NCBI GenBank assembly: GCA_910586025.1
Contig: CAJUIO010000023.1
Location: forward strand, 1-39,660
Direction: 5' to 3'
Length of the DNA stretch: 39,660 nucleotides
Origin: an uncultured Lachnospiraceae bacterium
Lineage (GTDB): Bacteria > Bacillota > Clostridia > Lachnospirales > Lachnospiraceae
Shown: one piece after another, positions 1 to 7,859 of the stretch
Layout: each line of letters opens with the position of its first letter
How positions within the stretch are numbered: position 1 is the first letter of the stretch
Translations under genes and position numbers: made by a program
The notes under the pieces: model-generated
What the model saw: the letters and a program-made list of their open reading frames with translations, nothing else
Database searches by the model: none
What the model was told of the DNA's origin: nothing

Positions 1-114
1 GGGCACAATATATGCGCCATTCTCATCAACAAGGCCTAACCGGCAGCAATCACATTCAGCAACAATCGCAATCATTTTGTTATAGTCAGTAACTTCCCTG
101 TCCCTTCTTCTCAT
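1..114 (-). CDS. Nim-like / pyridoxamine 5'-phosphate oxidase family flavoprotein, 5' part only
   Basis: Only the first 38 codons are in the window; the gene continues past its left edge. The visible N-terminus starts MRRRDREVTDYNKM and continues through a CDCCRLG segment and DENGAYIVP. This matches the start of NimA-like FMN-binding split-barrel proteins, which are small cytosolic flavin proteins linked to nitroimidazole reduction. The start is the ATG at 114-112, preceded on the minus strand by GGAGGA at a good distance. It is divergent from the MNT gene, with back-to-back promoters between them. Family assignment rests on the N-terminus alone, so substrate and activity are unknown. Confidence 0.7.
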   Translation of the reverse strand, partial: MRRRDREVTDYNKMIAIVAECDCCRLGLVDENGAYIVP

Positions 115-149
115 AACGGTTCCTCCATCTGTCCTGATTTCTATGCTTG

Positions 150-178
150 ATTATAAAATATTTGTCCGCTGACTGCAA
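150..178 (-). promoter_or_regulatory. Promoter for the Nim-like gene
   Basis: On the minus strand a perfect TATAAT (155-150) lies 17 bp from a weak -35, TTGCAG (178-173). It reads toward the start at 114 and overlaps the oppositely directed promoter of the MNT gene. Confidence 0.4.
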
Positions 179-191
179 TGCATGGTATAAT
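162..191 (+). promoter_or_regulatory. Promoter for the MNT/HEPN operon
   Basis: TTGTCC (162-167), an 18-bp spacer and an extended -10 (TGG then TATAAT, 186-191). The predicted start point near 198 lies downstream of the ATG at 178, so the translated start must be the later ATG at 223. Confidence 0.55.
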
Positions 192-222
192 TAAAATATC
201 TGTTGGTAAAGAAGGCGGAATT

Positions 223-516
223 ATGGAAGAGACGGGAATTAAAGACTGTGTGATTGAGGAAATATGCGATCTGGCAAAAAAATATGGAGTTGAAAAAGTA
301 ATTCTGTTCGGCTCAAGGGCAAGAGGGGATTATAAACGTGCCAGCGACATTGATCTTGCGGCCAGCGGCGGAGATATTTTGCAGTTTGCCCTTGCCGTGG
401 ATGAGGAAACTTCAACGCCGCTGCGGTTTGATATTATAAATCTGGATGAAAAAATATGTGAAGAGCTTTGGGAAGCCGTTCGGACGGAAGGGAGAATTCT
501 GTATGAAAAAATTTGA
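223..516 (+). CDS. MNT-domain nucleotidyltransferase (MntA-like antitoxin)
   Basis: A 97-residue minimal nucleotidyltransferase. The GSX10DXD catalytic signature is complete: G30-S31, then D42 and D44, with a third likely metal ligand at D70 in RFDII. In type VII toxin-antitoxin systems such proteins transfer AMP to the partner HEPN toxin and so silence it. The gene overlaps the following HEPN gene by 14 bp, which implies coupled translation. The start is the ATG at 223 behind GAAGGCGG; the upstream in-frame ATG at 178 precedes the predicted transcription start. It could alternatively belong to HI0073-like pairs of undefined function. The fold is certain; the antitoxin role is inferred from the pairing and motifs. 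Confidence 0.85.
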   Translation: MEETGIKDCVIEEICDLAKKYGVEKVILFGSRARGDYKRASDIDLAASGGDILQFALAVDEETSTPLRFDIINLDEKICEELWEAVRTEGRILYEKI

Positions 517-910
517 TAATTACTGCTCCAATCTGCGCGTGCTTGAACGGGCGGACAAGGAAACATTGAGCAATGAATTTATTATCAGCGGGATTATTGA
601 CAAATTCTCCATTCAGTTTGAACTGGGATGGAAGCTGTTAAAAGAATTGCTTGACTATGAAGGCAGCAGGGTGCCGGCAACCGGATCTCCAAGGGGTATC
701 ATTAAGGAGGCATATGCGGTGTATCCTTTTTTTGACGGAGAAATCTGGCTGAAAATGCTCAGAGATAGAAATGATATGGCCCATATTTATAGTGGAAATG
801 CAGCGAAGGAACTCGTGGGGCGGATATTGCAGACTTACATTCCGGAATTCCAAAGGCTGGAGAAGGAACTAAGGAGAGCCTACGGCGGCGGACCCGGAGT
901 GAAAAAATGA
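503..910 (+). CDS. HEPN-domain protein, HI0074 family (HepT-like)
   Basis: A 135-residue, all-helical protein of the HI0074 'nucleotidyltransferase substrate-binding' family. It carries the HEPN RX4HXY motif intact: R89, H94 and Y96 in RNDMAHIY. In HepT toxins R and H form the RNase site, and the tyrosine is the residue AMPylated by the MNT partner. The start ATG at 503 lies inside the end of the MNT gene, so the pair is translationally coupled. The order here is antitoxin first, then toxin. It converges on the GNAT gene with only 14 bp between stop codons. Because HI0074-type members are less studied than HepT, RNase toxicity is a prediction. Confidence 0.85.
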   Translation: MKKFDNYCSNLRVLERADKETLSNEFIISGIIDKFSIQFELGWKLLKELLDYEGSRVPATGSPRGIIKEAYAVYPFFDGEIWLKMLRDRNDMAHIYSGNAAKELVGRILQTYIPEFQRLEKELRRAYGGGPGVKK

Positions 911-924
911 TCGGATTGTCAGGA

Positions 925-1707
925 TTAGCCCGAGGCGCTTTGCCATCCCCATATCTCCACCGCCGTATAAGCATGACTGTAATGGTAGCCCAGTTTCTCG
1001 GCCAGCGCCACGGATCCCAAATTCTGTGCGTCCCAGCTGGGATACAGATTCCGCTTCAGACATTCCAGGATCAGCTTTGCCCCGCATGCATAGGCAAGGC
1101 CTCCACGCCGGTATTCTTCTTTGGTATCAATTTCAATTTCTATGCCGCCGCGGTATCTGGAATAAGAGGACGCACCGGACACAATGACGTTATTCTTGCA
1201 AATTACGGCACCGATTCCAAGCCTGGTATAGGTTTCATAGTCCGGAAACTGCGATACCAGATCGGCGCTCCAGGCCTTTTCACGGCACATTTGATAAAGC
1301 CTCTCATCGATCATGGAGAGCTCATATCCTTCCGGCAGGGAAGCGGCAGCCCTCTCTAACTTTTCCTTATCAAAAACCCCCGGTTCCTTTTTGATCGCAT
1401 AGCGGGATGTGACCCTTGCCCTGTCGCCGTGTATTTGAGTGATCATGTTTTCCCACCGGCCATTCTGCGGAACCATGATCATAAAGTCTCCGCTGCAGAA
1501 ATCGGGCTTATAGGACACCAGCTCCGCATTCGGATTTCCGGCAAAAAAAGTAAAATCTCCCAGAACAGCCATTGCCGCCGCCGGATGATTCGGATCATCC
1601 CCATAGATTTTCCCCATAATTTTCTGCAGACAGGACCAGATGAGAGTTTCGTCCCAATTTTCAAACAGATGGAGGCATCTGTCAGTGTCTTGAATTTCGT
1701 ATATCAT
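925..1707 (-). CDS. GNAT-family N-acetyltransferase (two-part, about 260 residues)
   Basis: A 260-residue cytosolic protein. The N-terminal half (about 1-130) is a variable domain with GDFTFFAGNPNAELVSY. The C-terminal half (about 135-255) has GNAT features: IGAVICKNNVIVSGASSYSR, then IEIEIDTKEEYRRGGLAYACGAKLI in the acetyl-CoA pyrophosphate-loop region, and SWDAQNLGSVALAEKLGY near the end. This matches the long GNAT_acetyltran family found in Firmicutes. The acceptor substrate cannot be inferred. It is transcribed alone, divergent from the DUF2130 gene and convergent with the HEPN gene. Confidence 0.8.
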   Translation of the reverse strand: MIYEIQDTDRCLHLFENWDETLIWSCLQKIMGKIYGDDPNHPAAAMAVLGDFTFFAGNPNAELVSYKPDFCSGDFMIMVPQNGRWENMITQIHGDRARVTSRYAIKKEPGVFDKEKLERAAASLPEGYELSMIDERLYQMCREKAWSADLVSQFPDYETYTRLGIGAVICKNNVIVSGASSYSRYRGGIEIEIDTKEEYRRGGLAYACGAKLILECLKRNLYPSWDAQNLGSVALAEKLGYHYSHAYTAVEIWGWQSASG

Positions 1708-1776
1708 GTAACACTCCCTCTGACTTTCCTTTTTTCAAAAGTATATCACATTTCTATGGAAAGGCCAGGGCTTATC

Positions 1777-1785
1777 TGATAAAAT
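1777..1785 (+). promoter_or_regulatory. Extended -10 for the DUF2130 gene
   Basis: TGA followed by TAAAAT (1780-1785), about 45 bp before the start at 1830. No good -35 is visible, so this would act as an extended -10 promoter. Confidence 0.35.
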
Positions 1786-1829
1786 AGTAAAAGTGAAACT
1801 CTGTTTTCGGATAAAAGAGGTGAAATGTG

Positions 1830-3098
1830 ATGCAGGAAATCAAATGTCCCAACTGCGGGGAAATTTTTGCGGTGGATGAGTCCGGTTATGCGCAGATTGT
1901 CAGGCAGGTAAGGGATAAGGAATTTGAAAAGGAGATCAGGCAGCGGGAAAAGGACCTGGAACAGATCAGGGACGGAGAGTTAAAACTTGCCCGGATGGAA
2001 CAGAAGCAGGAGTTTGACAGGGCGCTTTCCGCAAAGGATGCGGAGCTGTTTGAGAGGGACAAGACCATTGAACAGCTAAGGGAGCGGCTCTCGGGGAGCG
2101 AGACCCAGAAGGAGCTTGCCATTTCCCGGGCGGTTCAGGAGAAGGAAAGAGAGCTTACGGGGAAAGCGGCGGAGATTGCGGAGCTGAAAAACAGGCTTTC
2201 CAATAAAGCGGCGGAAAGCGAGCTCAGAGAGCAGTCGTTGCGCAAGCAGTATGAGGATCAGCTGCGGCAGAAGGACGAGCTGATCGGATATTACAAGGAC
2301 TTCAAGGCAAGGCAGTCCACCAAGATGATCGGGGAGAGCCTGGAGCAGCACTGCCTGAATCAGTTTAATTCGCTGCGAATGACAGCGTTTCCGGCGGCTT
2401 ACTTTGAGAAGGACAACGATGTTCGGACAGGAAGCAAGGGAGATTTTATTTTCCGGGAGTCCGCAGAGGGAACGGAATTTATCTCCATCATGTTTGAGAT
2501 GAAGAATGAGATGGACGAGACCGCCACCAAACACAAGAACGAGGATTTCCTGAAGGAGCTTGACAGGGACAGGCGGGAAAAGAAATGCGAGTATGCGGTG
2601 CTGGTGTCCCTTCTTGAGATCGACAATGAATACTATAACAATGGCATTGTAGATGTTTCTTATAAATATGAAAAGATGTATGTGATCCGGCCCCAGTTCT
2701 TCATTCCCATTATCACGCTGCTTCGCAATGCGGCCCTTGGTTCCCTAACCTACCGCAGACAGCTGGAAGCGGTCAGGCACCAGCAGCTTGATATCCTGCA
2801 GTTCGAGGAGAATATGAACACGTTTAAGGAGGGATTCGCACGCAACTACCGGCTTGCCAGTGATAAATTTAAGAAGGCAGTGGACGAGATCGACAAGACG
2901 ATTTCCAGTCTGCAGAAAATGAAGGATTACCTTCTTTCCTCGGAGAATAATCTGCGCCTTGCCAATAACAAGGCCGAGGAGCTGAGCATAAAAAAACTGA
3001 CGAAGGGTGCGCCCGCCGTAAAGGAAATGTTTGATAACCTGAAAAACGAGGGCGCGGAGAAAGGAGAAGGGACATATGAGAGAGACAGTCAGGATTGA
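1830..3098 (+). CDS. DUF2130 coiled-coil protein with N-terminal zinc ribbon
   Basis: About 422 residues. The first 20 residues hold a CPNCGE knuckle. A long charged coiled coil (about 30-150, rich in E/K/R/Q) follows. Then comes the DUF2130 core, with KMIGESLEQHCLNQFNSLR, GSKGDFIFRE, the FEMKNE segment and KKCEYAVLVSLLE. The GDFIFRE/FEMKNE pattern resembles a nuclease-like fold, but no activity is established. GAGGTG at 1817-1822 favours the ATG at 1830 over the GTG at 1827. Its 3' end overlaps the next hydrolase gene by 23 bp, so the two are probably co-transcribed. Function unknown. Confidence 0.85.
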   Translation: MQEIKCPNCGEIFAVDESGYAQIVRQVRDKEFEKEIRQREKDLEQIRDGELKLARMEQKQEFDRALSAKDAELFERDKTIEQLRERLSGSETQKELAISRAVQEKERELTGKAAEIAELKNRLSNKAAESELREQSLRKQYEDQLRQKDELIGYYKDFKARQSTKMIGESLEQHCLNQFNSLRMTAFPAAYFEKDNDVRTGSKGDFIFRESAEGTEFISIMFEMKNEMDETATKHKNEDFLKELDRDRREKKCEYAVLVSLLEIDNEYYNNGIVDVSYKYEKMYVIRPQFFIPIITLLRNAALGSLTYRRQLEAVRHQQLDILQFEENMNTFKEGFARNYRLASDKFKKAVDEIDKTISSLQKMKDYLLSSENNLRLANNKAEELSIKKLTKGAPAVKEMFDNLKNEGAEKGEGTYERDSQD

Positions 3099-3921
3099 GG
3101 TGACGCAGCCAAACTGGACTGCGTGCACGGGAGTTGCTTTTTCACAGGTGGACAGCTGGTTTGGCCACACCAGGAGAGATTTGAAGCTGGATATTATCTA
3201 TCCGGAGGATCCGGAAAGGGTGTATCCGTGTATCGTGTGGATCTGCGGAGGCGCATGGCTGACCATGGACAGGTCGGCGCATCTGCCTTACCTGGCGCAG
3301 CTTGCCCGGAGCGGCTTCGTGGTGGCCAGCGTGGAATACAGAACAAGCAATGAGGCGCATTTTCCTGCACAGCTGATTGACGTGAAGTCAGCGGTCCGGT
3401 ATCTGCGCGCCCATGCAGAACGTTACCGTATTGATCCGGAGAGATTCGGGGTGATGGGAGAGTCTGCAGGAGGCCACCTTACGGCAATGGCGGCCCTTGC
3501 GGATGATCCGGCCTTTGACGTGGGAGAGTACCTGGAATATTCCAGCAAGGTACAGGCGGCATGTCCCTGGTATCCGCCTGCGGACGTGACATCCTTTCCC
3601 TATGATTCTCCGGTAATTGCGGCGGCCTCCCCGGAATCGCTGATGCTGGGAAAGAACGTGATGCTGAGCAGGGAGGAGGCCATGAAGGCGTGCCCGGTTT
3701 CCTACGTGACGAAGGACGCTCCTGCGTTTATGATCCTGCACGGGACGGAGGATCACACCGTGCCCTTTTCCCAGGGCGAAGCGCTGCACGACAGTCTGGA
3801 GGCGGCTGGCTGCGACGTGAGGCTGGTTGCCATTGAGGGAGCGGACCATGCGGACAGACAGTTTTTCCAGGAGGAAACCTGGCAGCGTATCCGCACCTTT
3901 TTTAAGGAGAAACTGAAATAA
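3076..3921 (+). CDS. Alpha/beta hydrolase, esterase/lipase type (BD-FAE-like)
   Basis: A 281-residue cytosolic hydrolase with no signal peptide. The catalytic triad is visible: nucleophile S130 in GESAGGH, acid D226 in HGTEDHTVP and H258 in GADHAD. The oxyanion-hole motif near residue 57 reads CGGAW instead of the usual HGGAW. The fold and motif order fit acetyl-esterase/feruloyl-esterase-like enzymes that remove acyl groups from small esters or carbohydrates; the substrate is unknown. The start ATG at 3076 sits inside the DUF2130 gene behind GGAGAAGGGAC. The gene ends just before the T-box promoter. Confidence 0.85.
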   Translation: MRETVRIEVTQPNWTACTGVAFSQVDSWFGHTRRDLKLDIIYPEDPERVYPCIVWICGGAWLTMDRSAHLPYLAQLARSGFVVASVEYRTSNEAHFPAQLIDVKSAVRYLRAHAERYRIDPERFGVMGESAGGHLTAMAALADDPAFDVGEYLEYSSKVQAACPWYPPADVTSFPYDSPVIAAASPESLMLGKNVMLSREEAMKACPVSYVTKDAPAFMILHGTEDHTVPFSQGEALHDSLEAAGCDVRLVAIEGADHADRQFFQEETWQRIRTFFKEKLK

Positions 3922-3924
3922 CTT

Positions 3925-3953
3925 TTGACAATATAAACTCTTTGTGTTAGGCT
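3925..3953 (+). promoter_or_regulatory. Promoter of the T-box/metG transcript
   Basis: Perfect -35 TTGACA (3925-3930), 17-bp spacer, weaker -10 TAGGCT (3948-3953). It begins 3 bp after the hydrolase stop codon and is correctly placed for the T-box leader. Confidence 0.5.
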
Positions 3954-3969
3954 AATACTAAATTTATAA

Positions 3970-4260
3970 TTAAATGCTATGACGAAGAGAGTAGGTACAG
4001 GAAAGCTCCACAGAGAAGGTTTCGGACGGCGCAGGCCGTGGCTGAGAGAAACCGGGCGGCAATGGACTGAAAATGGCTTCTGAGCGGTGCACCGATCCGT
4101 CCTTTGACGGTTAGGCTGCAACAGGTTCCGCCTGTTACAGCGGCAGGGTATAGGAGGACTGTACCTGACGAGATCTCTCCTGCGAGGGAGGGATGAAGAG
4201 AAGTGGCACCACGGTTTAACGACCGTCTTCTGCAGAATATGACAGAAGGCGGTCTTTTTG
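3970..4260 (+). ncRNA. T-box leader RNA controlling metG
   Basis: The roughly 300-nt gap before metG carries the hallmarks of a T-box riboswitch. There is a Stem I with the GAGAGTAGGTAC start (around 3986) and a specifier region AAAATGGCTTCTGAGC, in which ATG (4073-4075) is the likely specifier codon for tRNA-Met. The T-box sequence AAGTGGCACCACGGTTT (4201-4217) is followed by a terminator. Uncharged tRNA-Met would bind the specifier and the T-box bulge, form the antiterminator and allow metG transcription; charged tRNA would permit termination. The specifier matches the downstream gene, which supports the call. Confidence 0.93.
4221..4259 (+). terminator. T-box intrinsic terminator
   Basis: GACCGTCTTCTG (4221-4232) pairs with CAGAAGGCGGTC (4243-4254), with one G-U pair, followed by a T run. 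The 5' arm abuts the T-box sequence, as needed for mutually exclusive antiterminator and terminator folding. Confidence 0.9.
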
Positions 4261-4291
4261 GCATTTACAAATAAGGAAAGGAGCTTATGGA

Positions 4292-6277
4292 ATGAGCAAG
4301 GGAAAGTATTATATCACAACGGCAATCGCCTATACCTCCGGCAAGCCTCATATCGGAAACAGTTATGAGATCGTGCTTGCGGACAGCATTGCCAGATTTA
4401 AGAGGAAGGACGGCTATGACGTATATTTCCAGACCGGGACGGATGAGCACGGTCAGAAGATTGAATTAAAGGCCAGGGAACAGGGAATCACGCCCGGAGA
4501 ATTTGTGGATAATGTGGCGGGGACGATCCGGGGGCTCTGGGATCTCATGGATACCTCCTATGACCACTTTATCCGGACCACGGACGATTATCATGAGAAG
4601 CAGGTTCAGAAGATATTCAAGAAGCTTTATGACCAGGGAGATATCTATAAGGGCTCTTATGAGGGGCTTTACTGTACGCCCTGCGAGTCCTTCTGGACGG
4701 AGTCCCAGCTGGTGGACGGGAAATGCCCGGACTGCGGCCGGGAGGTGAAGCCGGCCAGGGAGGAGGCGTACTTTTTTAAGATGAGTAAGTATGCCGACAG
4801 GCTCATCCGGCATATGAATGAACATCCCGAATTTATTCAGCCCGCATCCCGCAAGAACGAGATGATGAACAATTTCCTCCTTCCGGGGCTCCAGGATCTG
4901 TGTGTTTCCAGAAGCTCCTTCAAGTGGGGGATTCCGGTGGACTTTGACAACAGGCATGTGGTGTATGTGTGGCTGGATGCCCTGACCAATTACATCACCG
5001 GGATAGGCTATGACTGCGGGGGCGAAAGCTCACAGCAGTATCACAGGCTCTGGCCCGCAGACCTGCATTTAATAGGAAAGGATATCATTCGCTTCCACAC
5101 GATTTACTGGCCGATTTTCCTGATGGCGCTGGGAGAGCCGCTGCCGAAACAGATCTTCGGACACCCGTGGCTTCTGCAGGGAGACGGCAAGATGAGCAAG
5201 TCAAAGGGCAATGTGATCTATGCGGATGATCTGGTTGATTTCTTTGGCGTGGATGCGGTGAGATATTTTGTGCTGCATGAGATGCCCTTTGAAAATGACG
5301 GGACAATTTCCTTTGAGCTGCTTGCCGAGAGGATTAATTCCGACCTTGCCAATACCCTGGGCAATCTGGTGAACAGAACCATTTCCATGAGCAACAAATA
5401 TTTCGGGGGAGTGGTCTGCGACAGGAAGGTCTGCGGTGAGACGGACGAGGATCTGAAAAAGACCGTGACGGGAACCTTTGATAAGGTCAGGGCCAGGATG
5501 GATGAGCTTCGGGTGGCGGATGCGCTGACAGAGATCTTCGCACTGTTTAAACGCTGCAACAAATACATTGACGAAACAGAGCCCTGGGTTCTGGCAAAGG
5601 ACGAGGCGAAGCAGGACCGCCTTGCAACGGTTCTGTATAATCTGGTGGAAGGCATCACCATAGGAGCCTCTCTCCTCGAGCCCTTTATGCCCTCCACGTC
5701 AAAGAAGATAGCGGCACAGCTGAATGCCTCTCTCTATAGCTTCGAGCGGCTTTCGGGAGAAGAGGGCGGCGGGATTTTCGGCGGATATCCTTCCGGAAAC
5801 AAGGTGACGGATAAGCCGGAGATTCTCTTTGCGAGGCTGGACGTGAAAGAGGTGCTGGAAAAGGCACAGGCCATGTTCGACGGAAGGTCGGAGGATACCA
5901 ATAAGGCAGAGACCGCCAAGGAGGAAAAGGTTATAGATATAGAAGCAAAAGAAGAAATTTCCTATGATGATTTCTCCGGAATGCAGTTCCAGGTAGGTGA
6001 GATCATTGCCTGTGAGGAGGTGCCGAAGTCCAAAAAGCTCCTGTGCTCCCAGGTAAAGGTGGGAAGTCAGGTCAAGCAGATCGTTTCCGGCATCAAGCAG
6101 CATTATTCGGCCAGTGAGATGGTGGGAAAAAAGGTCATGGTGCTGGTGAATTTAAAGCCTGCGAAGCTGGCGGGAGTGCTCTCTGAGGGAATGCTGCTGT
6201 GCGCCGAGGATGCGGACGGAAAGCTGGCTCTTATGGTTCCGGAAAAGGAAATGCCTGCGGGAGCGGAAATCTGCTGA
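4292..6277 (+). CDS. metG: Methionyl-tRNA synthetase
   Basis: A 661-residue cytosolic class I aminoacyl-tRNA synthetase that charges tRNA-Met with methionine using ATP. The HIGH-type motif is HIGN at 20-23 and KMSKS is at about 300-304. A zinc-binding connective peptide has CTPCES and CPDCGR. The anticodon-binding helical domain follows. The C-terminus (from about 555) is an EMAP/Trbp111-like tRNA-binding and dimerisation domain. Length is normal for the clostridial form. The start ATG at 4292 has AAAGGAG 8 nt upstream. It is controlled by the Met-specific T-box leader. Two more genes follow with short spacing and may be read through. Confidence 0.98.
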   Translation: MSKGKYYITTAIAYTSGKPHIGNSYEIVLADSIARFKRKDGYDVYFQTGTDEHGQKIELKAREQGITPGEFVDNVAGTIRGLWDLMDTSYDHFIRTTDDYHEKQVQKIFKKLYDQGDIYKGSYEGLYCTPCESFWTESQLVDGKCPDCGREVKPAREEAYFFKMSKYADRLIRHMNEHPEFIQPASRKNEMMNNFLLPGLQDLCVSRSSFKWGIPVDFDNRHVVYVWLDALTNYITGIGYDCGGESSQQYHRLWPADLHLIGKDIIRFHTIYWPIFLMALGEPLPKQIFGHPWLLQGDGKMSKSKGNVIYADDLVDFFGVDAVRYFVLHEMPFENDGTISFELLAERINSDLANTLGNLVNRTISMSNKYFGGVVCDRKVCGETDEDLKKTVTGTFDKVRARMDELRVADALTEIFALFKRCNKYIDETEPWVLAKDEAKQDRLATVLYNLVEGITIGASLLEPFMPSTSKKIAAQLNASLYSFERLSGEEGGGIFGGYPSGNKVTDKPEILFARLDVKEVLEKAQAMFDGRSEDTNKAETAKEEKVIDIEAKEEISYDDFSGMQFQVGEIIACEEVPKSKKLLCSQVKVGSQVKQIVSGIKQHYSASEMVGKKVMVLVNLKPAKLAGVLSEGMLLCAEDADGKLALMVPEKEMPAGAEIC

Positions 6278-6300
6278 TCGGAGTAAAGCCGGGGAGGGTT

Positions 6301-7251
6301 ATGATGGTAAAAAGGGAAGAATTCACATTTGATTCCAGGGACGGGAAAAGCAAAATTCATGCGGTAAGATGGGTGCCGGAGGGGAAGGTGTCCGGCATCC
6401 TTCAGATCGTTCACGGCATGGCGGAGTATATCCTGCGCTATGAGGAGCTGGCGCAGTTTCTGGCGGAAAGAGGAATCCTGGTGACAGGAGACGATCATCT
6501 GGGTCATGGGAAAAGCGTGCCTGAGGGAGGAGTCTACGGATATTTCTGTGATCAGGATCCGGCCACGGTGGTGGTGAGAGATGTGCATCGGTTAAAGAAG
6601 CTGACTCAGGAAAAGTATCCGGGTGTGCCTTATATGATCCTGGGACACAGCATGGGATCCTTTATCACGCGTAATTATCTGTTCCGCTATGGCACGGGAA
6701 TCCAGGGAGCGGTGATCTGCGGAACAGGGACGCAGCCTCAGGGGCTCGTCCGTGTGTGCAGGGCGCTTGCCGGCATTCAGGGACTTATTTTCGGACAAAA
6801 ACATGTGGCAAAGCTCATAGACAGGCTTGCATTTGGGAATTATAATAGAAGAATCACCAATCCGGGAACATCCTTTGACTGGCTGTGCCGCGACAGAGAG
6901 GTGGTGGAGGCTTATGTAAAGGATCCGCTGTGCGGCTTCACCTTTACGGTAAACGGGTTCAGGACCCTGTTCGACCTTCTGTACCGTCTGAACCAGACAT
7001 CCAATCTGGCCAAGATGCCCAAAGCGCTTCCGGTGCTTTTTATTGCGGGAGACGCGGATCCCGTGGGAAATTACTCGGAAGGGGTAAAAAGGGCGTACGA
7101 AAGCTTTCAGAAAGCCGGAATGCAGCATCTCGCGCTTAAGCTTTACCCTGAAGACCGGCATGAGCTTCTCAACGAACTGGATAAGCGGAAGGTGTATGAG
7201 GATTTGTATCCATGGATTATGGAACGAGTGAAGGAGTATCAGATTTTATGA
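6301..7251 (+). CDS. Alpha/beta hydrolase, lysophospholipase/monoglyceride-lipase-like
   Basis: A 316-residue hydrolase of the Hydrolase_4 (serine aminopeptidase S33-like) group. The nucleophile is S117 in GHSMGS, the acid lies in AGDADPVG and the histidine in EDRHELLNE near the C-terminus. HGMAEYILRYEELAQFLAERG near the N-terminus is typical of bacterial monoacylglycerol lipase and lysophospholipase L2-like enzymes. No signal peptide. Two ATGs (6301, 6304) follow GGGGAGGG; 6304 has the better spacing. The stop overlaps the start of the next gene (ATGA), so the two are coupled. The true ester substrate is unknown. Confidence 0.85.
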   Translation: MMVKREEFTFDSRDGKSKIHAVRWVPEGKVSGILQIVHGMAEYILRYEELAQFLAERGILVTGDDHLGHGKSVPEGGVYGYFCDQDPATVVVRDVHRLKKLTQEKYPGVPYMILGHSMGSFITRNYLFRYGTGIQGAVICGTGTQPQGLVRVCRALAGIQGLIFGQKHVAKLIDRLAFGNYNRRITNPGTSFDWLCRDREVVEAYVKDPLCGFTFTVNGFRTLFDLLYRLNQTSNLAKMPKALPVLFIAGDADPVGNYSEGVKRAYESFQKAGMQHLALKLYPEDRHELLNELDKRKVYEDLYPWIMERVKEYQIL

Positions 7252-7784
7252 AAAGAATTTTAACGTTTGTGATGGCAGTATTGTTGGGGAGCGGCCTTCT
7301 GCTCGGAGCGCCCGGCACGTCCGTGCTGGCCAAGGAAAAGGATGCGGCGGATCTGGGCGGGCTTCTCGGAGGGGTCAAGGAGCAGATCTCCGAGGCGATC
7401 TCCGGAATGGACGAGGGAACCGTGGGCGAGGTGCTGGACTTTGTGAAGGAAAAGGTATCGGACGGAAGCCTCAAAACGGAGAACGGTCTTTCCGAGGCGA
7501 TAAAGGAGGGAGAGGAGAAGTTCGGCGTTACCGTTGATGCGGCGGATGCCAGAAAAGTGGTGGAAACCATGAAAAAGCTGGAGGATCTGGGATTTTCCGG
7601 CGAGTATGTCATGGAGAAGGCGGGCGAGCTTTACGATGAGCACGGAGTGAAATTTGTGGACCATATCGACGAGGTGGTGACGGGAGCGGTCAAGGATGCC
7701 GTTGCAGACGCTGCCGGCGGATTTTTTTCCAATCTGTGGGAATCCACCAAATCATTTTTCAAAAATCTGGTCAGTGCGGATTAA
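7248..7784 (+). CDS. Small secreted protein of unknown function
   Basis: 178 residues. Residues 1-28 form a clear Sec signal peptide (basic MKR, hydrophobic core, cleavage near VLA). It has no lipobox. The mature part is acidic, helical and low in cysteine and aromatics: KEQISEAISGMDEGTVGEVLDFVKEK, then a KFGVTVDAADARKVVETMKKLEDLGF region. It ends in an amphipathic segment rich in F, W and L (GGFFSNLWESTKSFFKNLV). The ATG at 7248 overlaps the hydrolase stop; AAGGAG lies 11 nt upstream. No family was recognised. Coupling to the hydrolase hints at a shared envelope or extracellular role. Confidence 0.75.
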   Translation: MKRILTFVMAVLLGSGLLLGAPGTSVLAKEKDAADLGGLLGGVKEQISEAISGMDEGTVGEVLDFVKEKVSDGSLKTENGLSEAIKEGEEKFGVTVDAADARKVVETMKKLEDLGFSGEYVMEKAGELYDEHGVKFVDHIDEVVTGAVKDAVADAAGGFFSNLWESTKSFFKNLVSAD

Positions 7785-7859
7785 ATGCGTTTTTTCGGTA
7801 AATACTAGGATAACCTGCGATAATTATCAGAAGACGTTTGTAAAGAGAGGTAATCAGAA

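Noticed and set aside
178..222. Longer start for the MNT protein at ATG 178
   Set aside because: The predicted transcription start lies near 198 and no RBS precedes 178.
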